Source: Candidatus Omnitrophota bacterium | GTDB lineage: Bacteria > Omnitrophota > Gorgyraeia > Pluralincolimonadales > Pluralincolimonadaceae | Length of the DNA stretch: 27,376 bases | Assembly: GCA_041653595.1 (NCBI GenBank) | Contig: JBAZFB010000013.1 | Coordinates: 1-27,376, forward strand | Direction: 5' to 3' | Shown here: one piece after another, positions 1-7,993 of the stretch | How the letters are laid out: each line of letters starts with the position of its first letter | Numbering within the stretch: position 1 is the first letter of the stretch | Notes under the pieces: generated by a model | The model's database searches: none | The model's input: the letters and a program-made list of their open reading frames with translations, nothing else | What the model was told of the DNA's origin: nothing | Program-made: the position numbers and the translations under genes

Positions 1-1195
1 CTATTCCGCTCAGGTCATCTTCATCTTTATCAATCCACAATCCCGAAGGAAGCCAGTAATCGCAGATGCCGTCTTCCACCGGCAAAAATTTTTCGAATAT
101 TCTGCCCCATTCAAAAAATACGTGGAACGGAAAGAGGTGCGAGGGTTTCATCCGGCAGAGATAGCTAGACCAATGGAACCCCATCATAATGCCTCCCGCC
201 GATTCAACAGCCGCCGCCTGCGCTTCCTGCTTCCAGGACCACTCCTGATACTGTATAAGTATCTTGACCTTAAATTTCTTGAAATACGCGGCATAGGCCG
301 ATCTCCAAAAAGCGTATTCAAAATCGAATATTTTCAACCAAAATGGCCGGGTGTCCCGCTTGAACAGATCTTTGGCAAGCGCCGTCAGCATCGGGATGCT
401 GATATTTGACGCTATTGACCCTAGGTGGGCGTCGACCCACAGCGCTCCGCTTTTTTCTATTTCACCGGTTATTTCATCCCGGACAGGGGTATCGCCTCTG
501 TCCAAATAATGGACGATGTTGAAAAAAGTATTATTTATATTATTTTTCCAAAAAGCAAAATCAATACTGCTCTCTTGGTCGTATTCTATCCATACGGACG
601 GCCTTATATCTGTGATATTTGACCTTGGCCGGACGGGTATCAGTTTTGACGTTACGACGTTTTTCACCAAACTTAATATCGTCTTTACGTCCCGCATATA
701 TCCAGCCAAGCCCAAAGACTCTTTGACTATAAAAGTTCTTTCCTCGTAAAGCCGGCATAGCATTTTATTCATAGGATGCCGCTCAAACCTTATGGCATGG
801 GCATTGTCCTTCATCGTCTTTGCTCTCGTCCTGGCAACGACCGCAAATGCCGCTTTGTCGGACATCATCGTCGATATATAGCAGCTTATAGCATTCTTTA
901 GCCTTAAAGGCCTGCCGCCAGCATAGGCCTCTAGGGATCTCTCGCATAGCAAAAGCGTATCTTCGTTTGCGTCATATGCCAGCGTCTGCCCGTCAGGGCC
1001 TTCCTTTTCCAGGGACAAGCTAAAGGGGAATACGTTAAGGCGGGCCTTGCGCCGTTTAATAAAAGCGATCATCTTCCGGGCCATAACGGATTCCGAGCGT
1101 TCGCCATAATATATAACATGATTAGAAAAAGGCTGTAAGAAGATTGCCGCGGCCACATCCAGGGCACATAGTTTTTCCACCCAGATCACTCTCAT
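1..1195 (-). CDS. Putative surface-polysaccharide biosynthesis protein, cut by left edge
   Basis: Reading the minus strand from ATG 1195, a single frame stays open for 398 codons to base 1 with no stop, starting MRVIWVEKLCALDV three bases after the radical SAM stop. It must continue outside the window. Near the visible end are IQYQEWSWKQEAQAAAVE, then a hydrophobic step to GFHWSSYLCR and HVFFEWGRIFEKFL. This pattern recalls GT-B-like transferases of Leptospira-type and PFTS-type surface-polysaccharide genes, in which a late G-x-x-H segment precedes a short P-x-x-x-W-G strand. I do not recognise the family with confidence. Its place after the CMP-sugar genes makes a nonulosonyltransferase role attractive, but this is inference. 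Confidence 0.6.
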   Translation of the reverse strand, partial: MRVIWVEKLCALDVAAAIFLQPFSNHVIYYGERSESVMARKMIAFIKRRKARLNVFPFSLSLEKEGPDGQTLAYDANEDTLLLCERSLEAYAGGRPLRLKNAISCYISTMMSDKAAFAVVARTRAKTMKDNAHAIRFERHPMNKMLCRLYEERTFIVKESLGLAGYMRDVKTILSLVKNVVTSKLIPVRPRSNITDIRPSVWIEYDQESSIDFAFWKNNINNTFFNIVHYLDRGDTPVRDEITGEIEKSGALWVDAHLGSIASNISIPMLTALAKDLFKRDTRPFWLKIFDFEYAFWRSAYAAYFKKFKVKILIQYQEWSWKQEAQAAAVESAGGIMMGFHWSSYLCRMKPSHLFPFHVFFEWGRIFEKFLPVEDGICDYWLPSGLWIDKDEDDLSGI

Positions 1196-1198
1196 CTT

Positions 1199-2587
1199 CT
1201 AACTCTGGCGGAAGCCCCGAAAATCTCTATTTTTGTTAAAGTAGAGGTCTTTAGCCTCTTCGATCATTTTGTGTTCTCTATTATGACAATAATTTTCCAG
1301 CAAGCGTTTATTCGCTTCATATAGCGCTTCGTAATATTCGTCGTCGGTCATATCGGTGAAGTTAACCGCCAACAAGTCGGAATTTACGTGTTTGTTTTCA
1401 TAAAAATCTTCACAATCCCTAAGCAATCCCTTTTTGATCGCGTGGTAATACAGCGGGGACCCGGGATACGGCGTAACCGGACGGATCGTGCGCAATTGAG
1501 CGCCATTATCATATTTCAATAAAAATTCAACCCCTTTATCCAATGTTTCCTTATTTTCGCCGATATTGCCGAATATTATGTTGAAACCCTGGGATATCCC
1601 GGATTTTGAGGTAGCCTCGATGCCTTTTACAATAAGCTCGGCAGTCAATCCTTTTTTCATATTCTTTAAGACCAGGTCATCCATAGACTCAATACCGTAG
1701 TTTATGAATGTACAACCGCTTTTTTTCATTATTTTTAATACTTCCGGTTTGGCATAGTTCAACCTGCCGTTACAATCCCAGCGGATATTTAATTTTGCCT
1801 TCAGGAACGCTTCGCATAAACTAATCGTCCTTTCGATCGAAGACATCAATAGCTCATCCCCAAAGGTGATGTAAGTTATGCCGAAATCGCGCTTCAGCAG
1901 GCTTATCTCATCAACTATGCATTCGTTGCGCCTGGCGCGGAATCCCTTGTCCATTCTGTAGCAAAAATTACATTGAAAAGTGCAGCCCCTGCTTGACAAA
2001 ACAGTCATGACGAAATCGCTGTTATTGACATGCGGCATCCTGAAAAGCCGGTAATAACTGATAGGGAACAAACGGTACGCGGGGAATGGTATGGTGTCTA
2101 TGTCCTTTATCGGGTCTCTTCGCTCATTGACCTGCACTTCGTCCCCAGACCTGAAAGCTATTCCCTTGATGCCGGACAACGACTTTCTATTCGCCAGGGC
2201 GTCCAAGAGCTCAATAACAGTTATTTCGCCTTCCCCGATCACTGCCGCGTCGGCCTTCGTCTTTTTTAAGAAAAATTCCGGTTCCGGAGACGGACCGTGC
2301 CCCCCGATTATGAAAAATGGCCGGTTTTTAGCTTTATTTATGGCGGCGGATATCTTCAGCAGTTTTCGGTACTGGTAGTATCCCCCGACTACGCTCACGC
2401 CGATAACGTCAAATTTGTCTTTATCCAGTTTCCCGGTAAGATGCTCTTCGGGGTAATGATGCACGTCCTGGCTGTATATTTCGACTTCGTGTCCGTTTTT
2501 CAGGAGGATAGCGGCTACATAAGCAAGCCCTTGCGGAAACCAGTGTATATAAGAATCGTTATCGTAAACTACCAATAAGATCTTCAC
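1199..2587 (-). CDS. B12-binding-type radical SAM protein
   Basis: 462 residues. The N-terminal half has a cobalamin-binding-like fold (WFPQGLAYVAAILLKNGHEV, VIGVSVVGGYY, IIGGHGPSPEPEFF, AAVIGEGE) without a clear DxHxxG motif. The radical SAM domain follows with RGCTFQCNFCY, Cys202, Cys206 and Cys209. The start is GTG 2587, three bases after wbpG, so it is in the same operon and may modify the nonulosonic acid or its carrier. It is a different subgroup from the protein at 15085-16581. Function is not recognised beyond the family. Confidence 0.78.
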   Translation of the reverse strand: MKILLVVYDNDSYIHWFPQGLAYVAAILLKNGHEVEIYSQDVHHYPEEHLTGKLDKDKFDVIGVSVVGGYYQYRKLLKISAAINKAKNRPFFIIGGHGPSPEPEFFLKKTKADAAVIGEGEITVIELLDALANRKSLSGIKGIAFRSGDEVQVNERRDPIKDIDTIPFPAYRLFPISYYRLFRMPHVNNSDFVMTVLSSRGCTFQCNFCYRMDKGFRARRNECIVDEISLLKRDFGITYITFGDELLMSSIERTISLCEAFLKAKLNIRWDCNGRLNYAKPEVLKIMKKSGCTFINYGIESMDDLVLKNMKKGLTAELIVKGIEATSKSGISQGFNIIFGNIGENKETLDKGVEFLLKYDNGAQLRTIRPVTPYPGSPLYYHAIKKGLLRDCEDFYENKHVNSDLLAVNFTDMTDDEYYEALYEANKRLLENYCHNREHKMIEEAKDLYFNKNRDFRGFRQS

Positions 2588-2590
2588 GAT

Positions 2591-3763
2591 TTACTTCTCA
2601 TCCATCCAAACTGCGTGCTTTAATTTCCATTCGCCGCCAGTTTTTTCCCAAATATGCGGGGATCGCCAGCTATCGATCACCTCCCAAAAATGCTTCTCGC
2701 TGATATCGCAGTACTTTAAGAAAATATCAAAGTATCTCTGGGGAAATTCCCCGTCAAATTTCTTTACAAGTTCTACCCCCTCTTCCCTTGTGAGGTGTTC
2801 ATCGCGGATCTCATGCGCAGAATCTGACGTCGCCCTGCCGATCCCGAATTTGATAAACGCAAGGTAATAATGGTACCCGTCTATCTTGTCATCGAGAGAA
2901 GCGTATTTGGAATAAGTCCCCTCATTCCTTACGGGATTAGGGGTAAAACCGGTGTTTTCCACGCAATAATAAAAATTCTCCTGCGGTATCCACTTATGAT
3001 AATAGCCGTAGAAGTGGATTTCCGCGCCTAACGCGTCTAACTCTTTATGCGGCGGAGTCATATACGGCACCAGGTCTTTTTCCTCTATGCCCAGGCTTAT
3101 CAGGTCCTCAGGGCCAAGGCCTGAGAAATAATGTTTCTTCTGGTCGCCTTTGTAATCCCTGGTAGGTTTAAAAGCGTTTTTCATATCCCCGCCGTACTCC
3201 ACCTCCCCGTTTTCGCCGTACATTATGAGGGGGATTTGATGTTTTACCGCGATCTGTAAAGGAAAGTTAACCTGGCCATAGATAAATGGCTGAAACGGGT
3301 CACCTAGTATCTCAAATGATAATTTAGTCAGTTTCCGGTGTATTATCCCGTTAGGAGTGCCTAAAATATTATCCACCCCTCCGACATGTACCATAGACTG
3401 TAAATTCTTGAAGCCGATATCCGTGTAAAGATGCGGCGCCCAGGTAACCGTCAACACATTCATCCCGTATTTGTGTTTTAGCTCGTGCGCGATCCGCGCG
3501 CTGTCTTTGCCTCCGCTGGAAGGGACCAGGACCTCATATCCGCCGTCTTTTCTTTTGAATCTCTTCAATAGCTTCAACAGCTCATTTTCCCGCTCTTTCC
3601 AGTCAAAGTGCTGTTTTTTGTATTCTGCAAACTGGCAGGCGGAACAGATACTATCAGCGTTGAAAGTGATCCGCGGCCTTTGGTTAGAGATCGTGCATTT
3701 CTTGCAGAATTTAACTTCCGCGGGCAGACTATACCGTTTTAGGACATCCTTCTTCTCAACCAT
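2591..3763 (-). CDS. wbpG: N-acetyl sugar amidotransferase (WbpG/PseA family)
   Basis: ATP-pyrophosphatase enzyme that turns an acetamido group on a sugar into an acetamidino group. The 390 residues have a probable zinc site with Cys20, Cys23, Cys40 and Cys43 (CKKC and CSAC), then the PP-loop SSGGKDSAR (82-90). PseA (pseudaminic acid) and PtmG (legionaminic acid) in Campylobacter and WbpG in Pseudomonas belong here. Beside neuA, the likely target is the nonulosonic acid, giving a Leg5Am7Ac-like sugar. ATG 3763 has GGGGAGAGG just upstream. The 36-base gap from the HisF-like gene contains nothing else I recognise. Confidence 0.87.
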   Translation of the reverse strand: MVEKKDVLKRYSLPAEVKFCKKCTISNQRPRITFNADSICSACQFAEYKKQHFDWKERENELLKLLKRFKRKDGGYEVLVPSSGGKDSARIAHELKHKYGMNVLTVTWAPHLYTDIGFKNLQSMVHVGGVDNILGTPNGIIHRKLTKLSFEILGDPFQPFIYGQVNFPLQIAVKHQIPLIMYGENGEVEYGGDMKNAFKPTRDYKGDQKKHYFSGLGPEDLISLGIEEKDLVPYMTPPHKELDALGAEIHFYGYYHKWIPQENFYYCVENTGFTPNPVRNEGTYSKYASLDDKIDGYHYYLAFIKFGIGRATSDSAHEIRDEHLTREEGVELVKKFDGEFPQRYFDIFLKYCDISEKHFWEVIDSWRSPHIWEKTGGEWKLKHAVWMDEK

Positions 3764-3799
3764 TCCCTCTCCCCTTGCAGATAATCTCTTTATTCATCA

Positions 3800-4657
3800 T
3801 CATAGTAAGACCTGGCGGCAATTCAGGTTATTTAAAGTGAGCGAATCCTTGATTTCTGCCAAACCAGCCGGCTGGATCATCTTAGATACATTCCCGCTTT
3901 TAATAAAATCAAGATTCCCTTCCTCATAGTCAGCGGATTCTACTTCGAATCTTTTGATAAAATCGTAATGCAGAATGGAAGAAATAGCGACCGCGCTCGC
4001 TCCTGTTTTCGAGAGAACTTCGCATATATGCTCCGTTCTCCCCGCTCCCCCGTGCGCGATTACAGGGATCAAGACCGCGTCAGCTACCATCCTGGTCAAT
4101 TCAATGTCAAACCCCCGGCCGGTACCCTCCCTGTCTACCGAAGTCAACATGATCTCTCCTGCCCCTAATTGCTCGGCCTGTTTGGCCCATCCCAGCACTT
4201 CTACGCCTGTATATTCTCTGCCGTTATCGGTATACGCTAAATAGCTCCCGTCCGGCTGTTTTATCGCTTCAATAGCGACCACGATCGTCGATGACCCGAA
4301 TCTTCTCGACGCTTCGCTGATGATCTTCGGATTTTTTAAAGCCGCGGTATTCAAAGCAACCTTATCCGCGCCAACGCGCAAAACATCGCGGATATCATCC
4401 AACGTCCTTAATCCGCCTCCTACGGTTAAGGGTATGAAGATATCCCGCGCGGTTTTCTCGATTATCGCGTGGATGCTGTTACGGTTATACAGGCTCGCGA
4501 CCACGTCCATATAGAGCAGTTCATCCGCTCCGTTCTCGTAATAATACCGCGCAAACTTCTCGGGTTTCCCGAGAACGCGCAGCCCCTCCAGATGAATACC
4601 CTTTACGAGGTTAGGGCCTTTAATATCCAATCTGGGGATGATGCGTGTATATTTCAA
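3800..4657 (-). CDS. wbuZ: HisF-like protein of sugar amidine formation (WbuZ/HisF2)
   Basis: TIM-barrel homologue of the HisF subunit of imidazole glycerol phosphate synthase, 285 residues. In O-antigen loci such proteins partner a HisH-like glutaminase to deliver ammonia to the N-acetyl-sugar amidotransferase. The phosphate-site motifs are present (LTVGGGLRTLDDI, IAHGGAG). The first catalytic Asp of HisF is kept (Asp11 in RLDIKG), but the second reads VVAIEA, giving Glu130 where true HisF has Asp130. With the C-terminal extension to 285 residues, this argues against a histidine role. The start is TTG 4657 within the neuA stop. No HisH gene is seen here. Confidence 0.8.
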   Translation of the reverse strand: MKYTRIIPRLDIKGPNLVKGIHLEGLRVLGKPEKFARYYYENGADELLYMDVVASLYNRNSIHAIIEKTARDIFIPLTVGGGLRTLDDIRDVLRVGADKVALNTAALKNPKIISEASRRFGSSTIVVAIEAIKQPDGSYLAYTDNGREYTGVEVLGWAKQAEQLGAGEIMLTSVDREGTGRGFDIELTRMVADAVLIPVIAHGGAGRTEHICEVLSKTGASAVAISSILHYDFIKRFEVESADYEEGNLDFIKSGNVSKMIQPAGLAEIKDSLTLNNLNCRQVLL

Positions 4658-5367
4658 CGTATTAGCTCTTTGCGTTTGCTCATCAGCAATTCTGCCAGCT
4701 CAAAATCCAGAGGAGTATCTATATCTACTGACCTTTCCAGGGGCATAATATAGGGATACGTAGGCTTTCCGTAAACATCCCTGCTCTTCTTCAAAAACAC
4801 AACGGAGGCGAGATAAAGGGCGCCGTTTACACGGTAATAAACCGGAAGTTTCTGCCTGTTTTTATTACGGACATTTTTTGCTATAAAGTTGCCCATCAAC
4901 CCGTCACTTGACATCCGGTTTATCCAATAAGGATGACACTCAGTCGGACAGATAGAAACGACGGACTGGGCATTCTTCCGGAACAAAAGCCTTATTGCCG
5001 CGTCTATATCCTCTGAATTTCTTAATGGGGATGTCGGCTGCAAAAGCATGATAAAGTCGAATTTGCGCCCTTTTCTTTCCAGGGAATTCAGCGCATGGAT
5101 CAATACGTCGACGATTATAGCCGAAGATGCCGCGAGGTCTTTCGGCCTCATAAACGGCACCTCAGCTCCATACTTTCTTGCGACGGAAGCAATCTCCTCT
5201 AATTCCGTGCTTACGACTACTTTATCGATATACCGGCTCGCCAATGCCTGCTCTATCGACCAGGCGATCAAAGGTTTCCCTGACAGCATCTTGATATTTT
5301 TCCCCGGCAAACCCTTGCTTCCCCCGCGGGCCGGAATTAACGCCAGGATCTTCTTGTTTTTGTACAT
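4654..5367 (-). CDS. neuA: CMP-nonulosonate cytidylyltransferase (NeuA/LegF)
   Basis: Activates the nonulosonic acid with CTP to the CMP-sugar used by glycosyltransferases. The 237 residues start ILALIPARGGSKGLPGKNIK, the CTP-binding motif of the family, followed by KPLIAWSIEQAL, STELEEIA and LLQPTSPLR. Length is normal for the simple cytidylyltransferase domain, with no extra esterase domain. It completes the core pathway: LegB, LegC, PtmE, LegH, NeuB, NeuC and NeuA are all present. Overlaps the HisF-like gene by a TTGA junction. Confidence 0.93.
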   Translation of the reverse strand: MYKNKKILALIPARGGSKGLPGKNIKMLSGKPLIAWSIEQALASRYIDKVVVSTELEEIASVARKYGAEVPFMRPKDLAASSAIIVDVLIHALNSLERKGRKFDFIMLLQPTSPLRNSEDIDAAIRLLFRKNAQSVVSICPTECHPYWINRMSSDGLMGNFIAKNVRNKNRQKLPVYYRVNGALYLASVVFLKKSRDVYGKPTYPYIMPLERSVDIDTPLDFELAELLMSKRKELIR

Positions 5368-5375
5368 ATTCTTCT

Positions 5376-6041
5376 CTACCAGATTTCCTTTAATATCATA
5401 AACGCCTCTGCGTATTTAACTCCCGCAGAAGCGCCACGGAACAGAGCCAAAGCCTCGATATTCTTTTCGCTCCTCGGGAAAGGGTGCCTTTTCATTTCGC
5501 CTTTGTAAATACGCATGATCCCGATTTTTTTCTTAAGCTGCCCGGAGATGTCCGAAAAACTGTTCGGAAGGAAACCTTTCCCTTTTAAAGGAAGCTGGAA
5601 TTCGGTCTCGGAAAGCACTTCATACATCAGGATCTTTTTTACCGAAGGCGCTCGGAATGATTTCACCGCGCTTTGCACGGCCTCAAAAGCGACCTGATGG
5701 TCGGAATGCGCATCGTAGCGGTACGGAGCGTAAACCCAGGCCGGGGAAAGGGCCAGAATTGCGCCATGCACCGCTTTTACCAGCTTGGAACGCGCCATCG
5801 TATCAAGCCCGGTAGTCGGGAAATCAAGTTTTATCACCTTTGAAAAACCGTATTTCTTAGCAACAGCGGAAATCTCGCGCTGCCGGGAAACCACCCTGTT
5901 TTTCGGGTAACCGCCTGCCTCGGAAACATTAGTCAAAATCAGCCAAAATACCTTGTCTTTCCCGGCAAGATGTTTTAAAAGCGTCCCGCCGCAGCCTAAA
6001 GTTTCGTCATCGGGATGGGGAGATACCACTAAAATGTTCAT
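5376..6041 (-). CDS. PIG-L/LmbE-family N-deacetylase
   Basis: Zinc-dependent deacetylase fold of 221 residues with the signature SPHPDDETLGCGG (7-19) and a downstream YRYDAHSDHQVAFEA that supplies the second His cluster. Relatives remove N-acetyl groups from GlcNAc-phosphatidylinositol, mycothiol precursors and several amino sugars. Located between neuC and neuA, it probably deacetylates an intermediate or product of the nonulosonate pathway, freeing an amine for another acyl, amidino or methyl group. This is inference. A good ribosome site (AAGAGGTAAATC) precedes ATG 6041. Confidence 0.85.
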   Translation of the reverse strand: MNILVVSPHPDDETLGCGGTLLKHLAGKDKVFWLILTNVSEAGGYPKNRVVSRQREISAVAKKYGFSKVIKLDFPTTGLDTMARSKLVKAVHGAILALSPAWVYAPYRYDAHSDHQVAFEAVQSAVKSFRAPSVKKILMYEVLSETEFQLPLKGKGFLPNSFSDISGQLKKKIGIMRIYKGEMKRHPFPRSEKNIEALALFRGASAGVKYAEAFMILKEIW

Positions 6042-6054
6042 GATTTACCTCTTA

Positions 6055-7209
6055 TTAATAAGTCATTCTTTTCTGCAGTAAACATTTTCCCGGCGTCACC
6101 CTTTCAAGCGCGTCAGCGATCTTTATAGCGGCCCTGCCGCTGCCGTAAGGATTGCGGCAATTTCTTACCTTCCTTAAGAAGGCCTTATCGGAAACGGCTT
6201 TGCGTAACGCCATTAGGATCGCCGTCTTTTTGTAAGGCACATCTATCACGTTCCCTGACCTGAGCCTTCCCTGCTGACGGCTTCCGATATTTATACAGGG
6301 CACCTTGAAGACAGGCGTTTCCATTATGCCGCTGCTGGAATTTCCGGCCACCGCCGAGGCGATCCTTAAGATCCCGAAATAGTTCTTCCACCCCAGGCTT
6401 TTTCTTATCCTGAAGTGCGGTACCCTGGCATATTCCTTTATCGCCTTGATCATCCGGTCGCTGCCCGCATCATTGCAAGGATAGGTGATGATCGTCTGGC
6501 AGCCGAATTCTTTCAAGGCATCCAGGCTTTCCTTGATCTGGCTATAAGCGAGCTCGCTCTCGGTGGTCACCGGATGCTGGGTGAAGACTATCACCGCCCT
6601 ATCGGGATCGATCTTAAGATCACGGGCCAGTTCCTTCGGTTTAGCGTATTCGCCGGATAAAAAATTATCGATCGCCGTAGAGCCGACATTAAAAACCCTC
6701 CACTTTTCTTCCCCCAGGCCCAATACCCTAAGGTATGAATCCTGGTTAGAAACGAAGTGCAGGTGCGAAAGCTTGGTGATACTGTGCCTTACCGAATCAT
6801 CGAGATTTCCGCCCTGGGAAAGATCGCCGCCGAAAAGATGAGCGATCGGAATGTTAGAGTAAAAAGCAGATATTGCCATCGCGTAAGTCTCGTAGCGGTC
6901 TCCGGCCAAAACAAGGATATCCGGCCGTATCCTGCCAAGCAGCCGCGCTCCACTTTTTACCAGTTCAGCAAAAACCGGAAGCACATTATCAGGCAAGTCT
7001 GATTGGGGTAATAAAACTTTCTTGACTTCTAACCTGTCAAAATATTCGATTTCGGAGTGCGTGTTACCGAATTTTTCCGACAAATGGCTGCCCGAGACGA
7101 TCAGCTGGGTATTGAAACCGCGCCTCGATAAAAGTTCCTTAACCAAAGGCCGTAAAAGCCCGTATTCAGCGCGGTTGCCGGTAAAAAGCGCGATCTTTCT
7201 CTTATGCAT
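6055..7209 (-). CDS. neuC: Hydrolysing sugar-nucleotide 2-epimerase (NeuC/LegG)
   Basis: Removes the nucleotide and inverts C2 to give the mannose-configured substrate for NeuB. Motifs of the UDP-GlcNAc 2-epimerase fold: FTGNRAEYGLLRPL near the start, VLAGDRYETYAMA, HLFGGDLSQGG, FTQHPVT and NSSSGIMETP. I set the start at ATG 7209 (384 residues), which puts the GTGNRAEYG-type N-terminus in the usual place; ATG 7221 would add four basic residues. It overlaps the methyltransferase by 8 bases. In the GDP pathway the substrate would be GDP-linked (LegG); in a UDP pathway it would be UDP-linked. Confidence 0.92.
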   Translation of the reverse strand: MHKRKIALFTGNRAEYGLLRPLVKELLSRRGFNTQLIVSGSHLSEKFGNTHSEIEYFDRLEVKKVLLPQSDLPDNVLPVFAELVKSGARLLGRIRPDILVLAGDRYETYAMAISAFYSNIPIAHLFGGDLSQGGNLDDSVRHSITKLSHLHFVSNQDSYLRVLGLGEEKWRVFNVGSTAIDNFLSGEYAKPKELARDLKIDPDRAVIVFTQHPVTTESELAYSQIKESLDALKEFGCQTIITYPCNDAGSDRMIKAIKEYARVPHFRIRKSLGWKNYFGILRIASAVAGNSSSGIMETPVFKVPCINIGSRQQGRLRSGNVIDVPYKKTAILMALRKAVSDKAFLRKVRNCRNPYGSGRAAIKIADALERVTPGKCLLQKRMTY

Positions 7210-7993
7210 TCTTCTTCCCATGGATCACTGCCATTTCCTTGGAAATATCCCAGGATTCAAGCCGGATTGAATTTAATTTTTCCCGGCTAGGATCGATACC
7301 GGTCTTTTCACAGGATTCTTTAAAAAGCAAGGTCGCTGTATAATAACGTATGAACTCGTTTTTGTCCGGAAATTTCAATTTGCTGGGGATGATCTCCTTC
7401 TTGGCCTGCCCGAAAACATCTTTTACGATGGGATAAAACTCCTTTTCAAGGCGGGCGGTCCTTTTGGCTGCCTTTTCATCCATAGAGTGGTTTAGGTTAA
7501 AAAGCTTCTTGTTGAATTCATATAGTTCTTTGGCGTTATTTTCTGTCGGGCCGATAAGGAAAACTTCGCCCCGTGGTTTTAAAACTTCTTTGACGTCTTT
7601 AATGATCGCTTCGGCGTCATCCGCGTAATAAATGGAAAATGCGGAAAGCGCGTAATCAAAGGTATTTTCAAGAAAAGGCAGTTTGTTGTTCATGTCCAAC
7701 TGCAGCAGCAAAGGCGTAAAATCAGCGATTGCTTTCTGGGCCTGTAAAAGCAGCTCTCTTGACTTGTCGATACCGACTATTCCTCCCTTTCGATTAAGTT
7801 TTTTAAGATAGGCCGGAAACAAGTTCCCGTTCCCGCAGCCGATATCAAGGATCAGGCCGTCTTCCGCGGCCGGTAAATGGCGTTCCAGCCAATCTTCGAG
7901 GCTAAAACTGGAGAAACGCCTGTGAGCTTCTATCCTGACGCTTAAATTTTCCTGGCTTTCGCTATAACCGAGATTTTGAGCCGTTTTCGTCAT
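7202..7993 (-). CDS. Class I SAM-dependent methyltransferase inside the nonulosonate operon
   Basis: 263 residues with SAM-binding LILDIGCGNGN (47-57), GIDKSRELL, then a motif in FDYALSAFSIYYADDAEA and VLKPRGEVFLIG. It is wedged between neuB and neuC, overlapping both, so it is very probably made in step with them. It is not part of the standard pathway and likely tailors the nonulosonic acid or its N-acyl/amidino group. N-methylated acetamidino legionaminic acid is known from Legionella, which makes this a reasonable but unproved idea. It could also act on the finished glycan. Confidence 0.82.
   Translation of the reverse strand: MTKTAQNLGYSESQENLSVRIEAHRRFSSFSLEDWLERHLPAAEDGLILDIGCGNGNLFPAYLKKLNRKGGIVGIDKSRELLLQAQKAIADFTPLLLQLDMNNKLPFLENTFDYALSAFSIYYADDAEAIIKDVKEVLKPRGEVFLIGPTENNAKELYEFNKKLFNLNHSMDEKAAKRTARLEKEFYPIVKDVFGQAKKEIIPSKLKFPDKNEFIRYYTATLLFKESCEKTGIDPSREKLNSIRLESWDISKEMAVIHGKKNA

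Noticed and set aside
3471..3929. A 152-codon plus-strand open frame spanning the HisF-like/wbpG gap
   Set aside because: It overlaps two well-supported minus-strand genes, and its product is low in complexity and unlike any family I know.
3800..4657. Histidine biosynthesis hisF
   Set aside because: No other his genes are nearby, the second catalytic Asp is Glu, the protein is longer than HisF, and the neighbour is an N-acetyl-sugar amidotransferase.
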